NCBI GenBank assembly: GCA_016285215.1
Contig: JAEEQI010000069.1
Span: 1 to 12,029, forward strand
Source of the DNA: Bacteroidales bacterium
GTDB taxonomy: Bacteria > Bacteroidota > Bacteroidia > Bacteroidales > UBA932
Direction of reading: 5' to 3'
Length of the DNA: 12,029 nt
Shown here: positions 6,671-12,029 of the stretch, one piece after another
How the letters are laid out: the number at the start of each line of letters is the position of its first letter
Position numbering within the stretch: the first letter of the stretch is position 1
The notes under the pieces: model-generated
Told to the model about the DNA's origin: nothing
The model's database searches: none
What the model saw: only the letters and a program-made list of their open reading frames with translations
Made by a program: the position numbers and the translations under genes

Positions 6671-7867
6671 TTAGTTAAAGTTGATTTCTTTTTCCAGTTT
6701 CATTAAAAGCTCATAGCGGTCCCAGTCGTTGCGGTTGGCAAAGATAAGGATCAGCAGGTCTTGTTCCGGATATCGGGCGGCCATAATCATAAATCCGCCA
6801 TTGTCTCCGGTATGGTAAACGCGTCTGGGAGCGCCATCCAGGGCCGGTTCAATGAACCACCCGTAACCGTACCAGGTGTTGGGACGGTTCTGGTAATCAC
6901 TCCAGGGACTGTAACTTACTTGCGTATGTTCTGTCATTGCTTGCGCTAGCAGGTCCGGATCCAGCACTCTCCCCTCTCTGAGGGCTTTCTCCCACTTTAC
7001 AAACTCGTGGGTGGTGGTGTAGATGCCGCCGTCCGGACGGGTGGCAAAGAAGGTCTCTTCTCCAAAATCGTACTCCTTCCAGCCATTGTCGTAAATGTAT
7101 CCGTGGGCAGCGTCGGGACGCTCGTTATCGCGGTCGAAATAGTATGTGTTGTCCATACCCGCCGGGTTGAAGATATGCTTCTGAACATACTCCGTAAACG
7201 GTTCTCCGCTAACCCGTTCCACCAGGAATCCCATCAACGTGTAGGTGGGGTTCATATACTCGTATGCAGTACCGGGAGCAAAGTTCCGGTGGTCCAGGGT
7301 CTTCAGATACTCTACGCTCAGGTTCTCGTCTCCAAATACTCTCTGCTCTCTGGTCAGAATGTCGGCTCTTATGTCCGGAATGCCGGAACTGTGTGACAGC
7401 AGGTGCTTGATGTTAATCTCGTCCCAGATTTTGCTTTCGAATTCCGGGAAGTATTGGCTCACAGGATCCTCCAACGATATCTTCCCCTCCTGAACCAACT
7501 GTAAAATAGCAACAGCCGTAAACTGTTTTGAAACAGAAGCAATATTAAAATGGGTGTTGCCGTCTATAAAATCACTCTCCGGAATCCCAGGATTCTCCGG
7601 GAAATTATTTTTCGGAAGGCTTTCCGAAAAACCAATTTCCCTCCGAATTAAGCTATCAGGTTCTATTTCCGGTCCTACTTCTGCCATTCTGGCTAATCCA
7701 TAACCTTTATCAAAGAGGATGTCGTTTCCTTGGAGGACGAGGATGGCGGCGCCGGGTTCATTGGCCGGGAAGATGGGCTTCAGAATGCGGTCCAGGCGGC
7801 TTTCCAGGGAGTTGTTGCAGGATACCAACGCCATGGTTACAAGTACGATATAAGGTTTCAGGCTCAT
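6671..7867 (-). CDS. Lipoprotein serine hydrolase (class C beta-lactamase / DD-peptidase / esterase family)
   Basis: 398 aa. A signal with lipobox LVSC puts the lipidated cysteine at residue 17, so the protein is an envelope lipoprotein. The penicillin-binding fold is shown by the SxxK motif S111-V-S-K114 (FNIASVSKQFTAVAIL), the second-motif tyrosine and asparagine Y204-M-N206, and HTG at 352-354 (YHTGDNGGF). LLSHSSGIPD (156-165) is also typical. Such proteins may be D-amino-acid peptidases, esterases or cell-wall enzymes; there is no basis here to call antibiotic resistance. Oddity: about 30 residues (roughly 73-104) lie between the usual I-x-P-D-S segment and the strand leading to SxxK, where relatives normally run straight on. 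This extra stretch is lower in G+C and contains a 57-bp near-palindrome at 7592-7648. The ATG overlaps the TGA of the upstream PriA-like gene (ATGA). Confidence 0.9.
   Translation of the reverse strand: MSLKPYIVLVTMALVSCNNSLESRLDRILKPIFPANEPGAAILVLQGNDILFDKGYGLARMAEVGPEIEPDSLIRREIGFSESLPKNNFPENPGIPESDFIDGNTHFNIASVSKQFTAVAILQLVQEGKISLEDPVSQYFPEFESKIWDEINIKHLLSHSSGIPDIRADILTREQRVFGDENLSVEYLKTLDHRNFAPGTAYEYMNPTYTLMGFLVERVSGEPFTEYVQKHIFNPAGMDNTYYFDRDNERPDAAHGYIYDNGWKEYDFGEETFFATRPDGGIYTTTHEFVKWEKALREGRVLDPDLLAQAMTEHTQVSYSPWSDYQNRPNTWYGYGWFIEPALDGAPRRVYHTGDNGGFMIMAARYPEQDLLILIFANRNDWDRYELLMKLEKEINFN
7592..7648 (-). repeat. 57-bp near-perfect palindrome inserted in frame in the serine hydrolase gene
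   Basis: On the minus strand the left arm reads ATTC, GGA, GGGAAATT, GG, TTTTTCGGAA. The loop is AGCC. The right arm reads TTCCGAAAAA, T, AATTTCCC, GGA, GAAT. Twenty-two bases per arm pair exactly (4 + 8 + 10), interrupted only by a GGA/GGA internal loop and a GG/T bulge. The element is exactly 19 codons (residues Ile74 to Asn92) and lies inside the lineage-specific extra stretch of the protein. A further short dyad, GAATCC/GGATTC (7582-7587 and 7590-7595), and a direct repeat TCTCCGG (7576-7582 and 7594-7600) sit at its lower-coordinate edge. Confidence 0.85.
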
Positions 7868-9600
7868 ACGGGATCCACGTCTATTACTATATGTCCGGGA
7901 TACTTCTTAGCCTGTTCGAAGGCCGAAATGCAGCGGCTGATGGCCTGCTTGCGGAGGCTCAGTTCTTTGTCCCGCGGAAGCAGGAGCAGCATCTCCTGTA
8001 CCTTCTCATCGGGGATGGGCCACCAGGAGGGAGCATAAGGGCCCGTGACGGGGCTTATGCTGCCCAGTTCCTTTACGAGGTCGTGAGTAAAGAATCCCAG
8101 CCGCTTTTCGTACTTGTCCCGCACCTGTACTTTAACCAGGCGGGAGAAGGGCGGATAGCCAAACTGGCGGCGTTCTTCCATAATGCGGTCGGTGGGATCC
8201 TTCCCTTCCAGAATAGCCTGGAAGACCGGATGGTGAGGCTCTCTGGTTTGGATCACAAAGCGGGCGCAATGGCCTTTCTGCTGCTTAAGCACCTGGACGG
8301 CTCTTTCATCGGCCCTGAAATCCTGGCGGGAGAGGATTCCGTCTGCTGCTACAATGGCCACCAGACCCAATTTCCGGCTTTCTATTCCTTTGGTGGAGAG
8401 GTTGTTTCCTACCAGTATATCAAACTCTCCTGCAGCAAAGGCGCGGAGGGTTTCCAGCTGTTCTTCGGCCGTTCCTTCATTGAGGCTTCCCAAGCGGACA
8501 TCCGGGAAGATTTCCAGGACTTCGGCCTCCAGTTTTCTACCGTCAAAATAGCTTCTGCGGGGGCCCAGCACCAGAATCTGCTCTCCGGCTTCCAGGGCAT
8601 TCTGCATATGAGCCAGCAGCTTGAGAGAGAACGAGCCGTTCATTCCGTTTTTGCGGATTTCGGCCCCTATACTTATAATCTCTACCTCGGTGGTTTTTCC
8701 TTTGCTGGAGTTTTCCTTGAGGTCAACCCTTACAAAGCGGCCGCATTGAGCGTTGTAGACCGATTCCAGGGAAGGCGTTGCACTGCCCAGGATGACCTTG
8801 GCCCCGTGCGACAGAGCCAGCATTATGCCGCTTTCACGGGCGTGATATCGCGGAGCGGGGCTGTCCTGCTTGAAGGAAGGGTCGTGTTCTTCGTCCACCA
8901 CTACCAGTCCCAGGTTGCGGTTGGGCAGAAGCAGGGCGCTGCGGGTACCCAGCAGTACATATTGATCTCCGGATCTCAGTTTTTCGGCCACTGCCTTTCT
9001 CTTGCCGGGCGTAAGATGGCTGTTGTATACCAGCAATGTGGGGAAAACCTTTCTGATTTGCTCTTCCAACTGGCTGGACAGGGCCACTTCGGGCACAAGA
9101 ATGAGGGTGCTTTTGCCTTCTTTCCAGGTCTGGAAGGCCTGGTTGAGATACAGGTCTGTTCTGGAGGTGCCGCATACCAAAACGGGTTTGCCTTCACCGA
9201 AGCTTTTTATGATGCTTTCATCCACTGCTGGGGCTTCATTGGGCTCTTGGGTGGCCGGAAGGACCAGACGGGACTTATGGTGCGCCATACGGGGATAAGC
9301 GGCCTTGTAAACCTCCCCTACCGTACACAGATAATAAGCTGCGATTTCTCTCCAGAAACGGATCTCTTCCGGACTCACTACGGGAAGGTCTTCTTCCACT
9401 GCCTCAATGGGCAGAATCCGGCCCGGATCCAGGTTGGGGGTAACGTTGATTTCGCTCACCGTTCCCACATAGAAGGCATTGGCAAAAATGACCCTTACAC
9501 GGTCTCCTACCTGAACTTCAACCTGTTGCGGCACCTTATAATAAGGTTCCCACTCCAGGCGGAGAGGAAGGATTACCTGTATGAAAGACGTACGGGTCAT
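7864..9600 (-). CDS. priA: PriA-like primosomal protein N' with degenerate helicase motifs and no zinc module
   Basis: 578 aa against about 730-820 for normal PriA, the helicase that restarts replication at stalled forks. The N-terminal 3' DNA-end-binding domain is recognisable (residues 1-100), and so are the DEEH box (236-239, VVVDEEHDPSFKQ), RYHARESG, the SATP motif, TKGIESRKLGLVAI with DFRADERA, and the C-terminal domain ending VIDVDPV. Three essential parts are not normal. The Walker A segment, GxTxSGKT in PriA, is the shortened GTSRTD (144-149) with no Gly-Lys. The roughly 80-residue zinc-binding insert with eight cysteines is absent: PRRSYF at 347 runs straight to KLEAEVLEIFP. Motif VI (QVAGRAGR) is replaced by QQKGHCAR (440-447). 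The frame is intact with no internal stop. The start is the ATG at 9598-9600, eight bases after a TATATTCG promoter element; a further-upstream TTG at 9675 is unlikely. ATP-driven unwinding is probably lost; DNA binding may remain. Confidence 0.85.
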   Translation of the reverse strand: MTRTSFIQVILPLRLEWEPYYKVPQQVEVQVGDRVRVIFANAFYVGTVSEINVTPNLDPGRILPIEAVEEDLPVVSPEEIRFWREIAAYYLCTVGEVYKAAYPRMAHHKSRLVLPATQEPNEAPAVDESIIKSFGEGKPVLVCGTSRTDLYLNQAFQTWKEGKSTLILVPEVALSSQLEEQIRKVFPTLLVYNSHLTPGKRKAVAEKLRSGDQYVLLGTRSALLLPNRNLGLVVVDEEHDPSFKQDSPAPRYHARESGIMLALSHGAKVILGSATPSLESVYNAQCGRFVRVDLKENSSKGKTTEVEIISIGAEIRKNGMNGSFSLKLLAHMQNALEAGEQILVLGPRRSYFDGRKLEAEVLEIFPDVRLGSLNEGTAEEQLETLRAFAAGEFDILVGNNLSTKGIESRKLGLVAIVAADGILSRQDFRADERAVQVLKQQKGHCARFVIQTREPHHPVFQAILEGKDPTDRIMEERRQFGYPPFSRLVKVQVRDKYEKRLGFFTHDLVKELGSISPVTGPYAPSWWPIPDEKVQEMLLLLPRDKELSLRKQAISRCISAFEQAKKYPGHIVIDVDPV

Positions 9601-9608
9601 AAATCTTG

Positions 9609-9639
9609 CGAATATACGAATATTTTCCGGTAAAATCAA
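9609..9639 (-). promoter_or_regulatory. Promoter of the priA-like gene
   Basis: On the minus strand a TTG (9637-9639) is followed after 20 bp by TATATTCG (9609-9616), one base from the Bacteroidota TAnnTTTG consensus. The ATG comes eight bases later, so the leader would be almost absent. This would drive the four-gene leftward unit down to the ACP. Confidence 0.55.
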
Positions 9640-9660
9640 TGTGGAACTTTGTGGAACATT
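9640..9660. repeat. Tandem 10-bp repeat between the divergent priA and parA promoters
   Basis: GTGGAACTTT (9641-9650) is directly followed by GTGGAACATT (9651-9660), each preceded by T, so TGTGGAAC recurs with one helical turn of spacing. The block fills the space between the priA -33 (9637-9639) and the parA -33 (9663-9665), the position expected for a shared regulator site. Confidence 0.6.
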
Positions 9661-9662
9661 TC

Positions 9663-9693
9663 TTGGGGATGTCAATTTTTTAACCTATTTTTG
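9663..9693 (+). promoter_or_regulatory. Promoter of the parA-parB-DUF5683 operon
   Basis: TTG at 9663-9665, a 20-bp spacer, then TATTTTTG at 9686-9693: a full match to the Bacteroidota promoter pattern. The parA ATG follows at 9716, so the leader is about 15 nt and has no Shine-Dalgarno sequence. Confidence 0.8.
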
Positions 9694-9715
9694 TAAGCTT
9701 AAAAGAAACAGTATT

Positions 9716-10492
9716 ATGGGCAAAATCATAGCTATCGCCAATCAGAAAGGCGGCGTGGGAAAAACCACCACAGCCATCAATCTGGCCGCCTCCCTGGCCG
9801 TCCTGGAGAAGAACGTTCTGGTCATTGACGCAGACCCTCAGGCCAATACCACCTCGGGTCTCAACTTTGACCCCGAGAACGAGGAACACCGTACCCTGTA
9901 CGAGATTCTCATTGGAAAAATCGCAGCTCAGGACGCTCTCATCCAAACCGAGCTCCCCAAGCTGCATATGATTCCCTCCCACATCAACCTGGTGGGAGCA
10001 GAGATCGAGCTTCTGGAAACCCCGGACCGCGAATCCATCCTTAAGAAGGCCCTTGCGCCCATCAAGGACCAGTACGACTATATCATCATAGACTGCTCCC
10101 CTTCCCTGGGCCTCATTACCGTGAACAGTCTCACGGCCGCAGATTCCGTGATGATTCCCGTACAGCCGGAATTCTTTGCCCTGGAAGGTCTGGCCAAACT
10201 CATTCAGACCATCCGTCTGGTGCAGAACGGCATCAACCCCAACCTTACCATCGAAGGCTTTGTGGTCACTATGTACGACGGCCGAACCAAGGTCCACAAC
10301 CAGGTGGTGGCCCAGCTGCGTGAGCACTTCAAGGATATGGTGTTCAATACCATCATCCAGCGCAGCATCCGCCTGAGCGAGGCTCCGTCTTACGGCAAGC
10401 CCATCATCCTGTACGACGTAATGAACAACGGTACTTCCAATTACCTCAATCTGGCAAAGGAAGTCTTAGACAAGAATAACGATGCCCAATAA
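9716..10492 (+). CDS. parA: Chromosome-partitioning ATPase ParA (Soj)
   Basis: 258 aa, standard for chromosomal ParA. It binds DNA as an ATP dimer and, with ParB at parS, segregates the origin region. The deviant Walker A box KGGVGKTT spans residues 11-18, with signature Lys11 and catalytic Lys16. The A' motif VLVIDADPQAN (34-44) and Walker B DYIIIDCSPSLG (121-132) are intact, and the C-terminal RSIRLSEAPSYGKPI segment is typical of Soj proteins. The start is the ATG at 9716, placed correctly behind a strong promoter. The frame is open back to 9581, but the extra residues are unlike ParA and precede the promoter. It overlaps parB by 11 nt. The chromosomal-type length and lack of an N-terminal HTH argue against a plasmid ParA of type Ia. 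Confidence 0.96.
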   Translation: MGKIIAIANQKGGVGKTTTAINLAASLAVLEKNVLVIDADPQANTTSGLNFDPENEEHRTLYEILIGKIAAQDALIQTELPKLHMIPSHINLVGAEIELLETPDRESILKKALAPIKDQYDYIIIDCSPSLGLITVNSLTAADSVMIPVQPEFFALEGLAKLIQTIRLVQNGINPNLTIEGFVVTMYDGRTKVHNQVVAQLREHFKDMVFNTIIQRSIRLSEAPSYGKPIILYDVMNNGTSNYLNLAKEVLDKNNDAQ

Positions 10493-11405
10493 TCCGTCCC
10501 GCCTTGGAAAGGGCCTGGGGGCCCTTCTGGGAGGAGAAGACCTCTCCGAACTGCGCAAACCCGTAGGTTACATCAACAAGCAGGTCGTTTCGGCCGAAAC
10601 CAAACCCCAGGACACATCCGATGTCCTGCGAATCCCCGTGGGCCTCATTGAGCCCAACCCCTATCAGCCCCGTATGAGCTTTGACAACGAAGCTATGCAG
10701 GAACTGTGCGAGAGCATCCGTTCCTTCGGCCTTATCCAGCCCATTACGGTGCGTCGCCGGGGAGAAAAATTCCAGATCATCAGCGGTGAGCGCCGTTACC
10801 GCGCTTCCATTATGGCCGGTATGGATATGGTTCCCGCCTATATCCGAGACGCCTCCGAGCAAGGTATGCTGGAAATGGCCATCGTGGAGAACATCCAGAG
10901 AGAAAACCTGGATCCCATTGAGGTGGCTATGAGCTATCAGCGCCTGATGGAGGAATGCCGCCTCACCCAGGAGCAGATGGCAGACCGCGTGGGCAAGAAG
11001 CGCGCATCTGTGGCCAACCAGCTCCGCCTTCTCAAACTGCCCGCCAAGGTCCAGCACGACCTAAAGGTGGGTCTGGTGAGCGTGGGCCACGCCAAGGTGC
11101 TTCTGGCCGTAGAAGATCCCGAAACCCAGGAACTCCTCTGTGACCTTATAGTCAAGGGCGGTCTCTCCGTGCGTCAGCTGGAAGAGAAGGTGAAGGCTTT
11201 GGAGAACAAGGCCGCTTCGGCCAAAAAGAAAGAAGACCCCGGCACCCTCCCTGAGATGTATTACCGCCTTCTGGAAAACGTGGGCAAGTATTTTGGAGAG
11301 AACATTTCCCTGCGCCGCAACCGCGAGGGCAAGGGCGTTCTCACCATCAAGTTCGATTCCGACGCCCAGATGGAAGAATTTATGAAGGCGCTGGACCAGA
11401 GATGA
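10482..11405 (+). CDS. parB: Chromosome-partitioning protein ParB (Spo0J), CTP-dependent clamp
   Basis: 307 aa. The N-terminal RLGKGLGALLG peptide (7-17) is the ParA-stimulating tail of Spo0J proteins. The CTPase domain contains LIEPNPYQPR (55-64), GERRYRAS (102-109, CTP-phosphate motif) and ENIQRENLDPIE (136-147, metal/CTP motif). The helix-turn-helix that reads parS follows at about 160-185 (LTQEQMADRVGKKRASVANQLRLL). A lysine-rich linker (245-252) leads to the C-terminal dimerisation domain. All key catalytic residues are present. The start overlaps parA by 11 nt and the stop overlaps the DUF5683 gene (ATGA), so the three are translationally linked. No canonical parS lies in the window; one near-match half site lies at 4416-4431. 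Confidence 0.96.
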   Translation: MPNNPSRLGKGLGALLGGEDLSELRKPVGYINKQVVSAETKPQDTSDVLRIPVGLIEPNPYQPRMSFDNEAMQELCESIRSFGLIQPITVRRRGEKFQIISGERRYRASIMAGMDMVPAYIRDASEQGMLEMAIVENIQRENLDPIEVAMSYQRLMEECRLTQEQMADRVGKKRASVANQLRLLKLPAKVQHDLKVGLVSVGHAKVLLAVEDPETQELLCDLIVKGGLSVRQLEEKVKALENKAASAKKKEDPGTLPEMYYRLLENVGKYFGENISLRRNREGKGVLTIKFDSDAQMEEFMKALDQR

Positions 11406-12029
11406 ACGTAAGAGGGCTCATAGTGCTTTCTCTGGGTTGCCTGCTGGCTTCCCTGCCCCTTCGTGCCCAGTACAGAGACGACCAATTCAAACGGGACGCC
11501 TTTACGCAAACGTACGCAGACACCACGGAGAAAACCAAGACCGATTCCAGCCAGATTTTCAGTTTCAAGGAGTATTTTGGCGGTCTGGCCCATAAGAGAA
11601 CCGCTTCCCTCAAGACATTAAGTATTGGTTCGGCCGTTTTGGTGGGCGGCACCCAAATCTACAACAAGCAGTACTGGAAACTTCCCATCATCTATGGTGG
11701 AATTGGTGCCGGTATTTACGGAGGAATCCGTTTCAACAATCTCTACAAAAGTACCGGAGAAGACAAGTACAAACTGTACAGTACCCTTTCCTATGTAGGA
11801 GCCGGCGTGGTCTACTGGGGAACTATACTGGACGGCGCCGTGAGCTACAAATCCAATATGGCCCCTCCGGATCCGGCCAAGTCCACCCTGTATTCCATCC
11901 TGCTTCCGGGTTTGGGACAGATTTACAACGGAGAATTCTGGAAGGTTCCCATCTATTGGGGTTTGATGGCCGGCAGCGTACACTTTGTGGTCGAAAACCA
12001 TACGCAGTACCAGCGTTGGAAGTGGACTT
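11402..12029 (+). CDS. DUF5683 family membrane protein (3' end outside window)
   Basis: The first 209 residues of a gene running off the right edge. The ATG overlaps the parB TGA (ATGA). A cleavable signal peptide ends near PLRAQ (residues 19-23). A polar stretch rich in Thr, Lys and Asp (25-50) follows, then several hydrophobic, glycine-rich segments (about 74-110, 128-148, 165-195). LLPGLGQIYNGEFWKVPIYWG is the recognisable DUF5683 core, a Bacteroidota family of unknown function commonly found just after parA-parB, often with a lytic transglycosylase (MltD) and RelA/SpoT next. A degenerate copy of the same motif occurs earlier, so QIYN-x2-(Y/F)WK(L/V)PI appears at both 85-96 and 173-184, suggesting a duplicated unit. 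The role is unknown; a link with envelope growth or division is only implied by context. Confidence 0.85.
   Translation, partial: MNVRGLIVLSLGCLLASLPLRAQYRDDQFKRDAFTQTYADTTEKTKTDSSQIFSFKEYFGGLAHKRTASLKTLSIGSAVLVGGTQIYNKQYWKLPIIYGGIGAGIYGGIRFNNLYKSTGEDKYKLYSTLSYVGAGVVYWGTILDGAVSYKSNMAPPDPAKSTLYSILLPGLGQIYNGEFWKVPIYWGLMAGSVHFVVENHTQYQRWKWT

Noticed and set aside
7608..7631. Intrinsic terminator from the TTTTTCGGAA/TTCCGAAAAA stem
   Set aside because: The stem is A+T-rich at its base, is not followed by a T run on either strand, and lies in the middle of a coding sequence.
7864..9600. Frameshift or pseudogene as the explanation for the missing PriA motifs
   Set aside because: The frame has no stop, the missing zinc region has no corresponding DNA in any frame, and the flanking motifs follow at close spacing. 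This looks like real loss rather than a sequencing slip.
7891..9633. Long open frame (580 codons) on the plus strand opposite the PriA-like gene
   Set aside because: It is the antisense shadow of a gene with clear PriA homology. Its translation has no recognisable domain, and the length follows from codon bias on the other strand.
9640..9660. DnaA boxes upstream of parA (TGTGGAAC resembles TGTGGATAA)
   Set aside because: Only 6 or 7 of 9 positions match in each copy, and no AT-rich unwinding region or dnaA gene is present; better treated as an uncharacterised operator-like repeat.
9601..9675. N-terminal extension of the PriA-like protein from a TTG at 9675
   Set aside because: The extra 25 residues do not resemble PriA and would be encoded over both divergent promoters; the ATG at 9600 matches the family's start.

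Overview
The window looks like chromosomal DNA of a gut-type Bacteroidales (phylum Bacteroidota). Three signs support this. The promoters match the Bacteroidota sigma-factor pattern (TTG, about 20 bp, TAnnTTTG). There are no convincing Shine-Dalgarno sequences. The gene set is typical of the group: parA-parB followed by a DUF5683 protein, and lipoprotein serine hydrolases. Base composition is roughly half G+C. Packing is extreme: ten genes fill about 12 kb, most neighbours overlap by 1 to 26 nt, and the only real intergenic gaps are two divergent promoter regions (about 53 and 115 bp) and one 23-nt gap. No stretch over 300 bases lacks a gene. I see no rRNA, tRNA, CRISPR array, insertion sequence or intrinsic terminator.

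Layout. (1) 2-1183 (+), sstT, a Na+/serine-threonine symporter cut by the left edge, overlaps 1173-2168 (+), a lipoprotein class I glutamine-amidotransferase-like hydrolase (peptidase C26 family). (2) Converging on it, with a 26-nt antisense overlap, is the leftward pair NUDIX hydrolase (3321-3716) then gltS, a Na+/glutamate symporter (2143-3324). (3) Divergent from the NUDIX gene is a 380-aa GNAT/YghO-like acyltransferase (3770-4912, +). It meets head-on an acyl carrier protein (4909-5151, -) and an acyl-CoA/acyl-ACP synthetase-like ligase (5151-6647, -). The two convergent genes share a CTAG palindrome for both stop codons. This trio resembles the ceramide (sphingolipid) synthesis accessory set known from Caulobacter. 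(4) Upstream on the same strand are a lipoprotein beta-lactamase-fold serine hydrolase (6671-7867) and a PriA-like protein (7864-9600), forming a probable leftward transcription unit priA-like, hydrolase, ligase, ACP. (5) Divergent from priA is parA (9716-10492), parB (10482-11405) and a DUF5683 membrane protein (11402 to beyond the right edge).

Four points deserve attention. The PriA-like protein has lost the Walker A lysine loop, the whole zinc-binding module and the helicase motif VI arginines, yet keeps its DEEH box and DNA-binding N-terminus. The serine hydrolase carries a 57-bp in-frame near-palindrome inside an extra stretch not expected in the family, resembling a palindromic protein-coding insertion element. 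The ligase, ACP and GNAT trio is a candidate sphingolipid locus. The divergent priA/parA promoters flank a 10-bp-period tandem repeat placed exactly between their two -33 elements.
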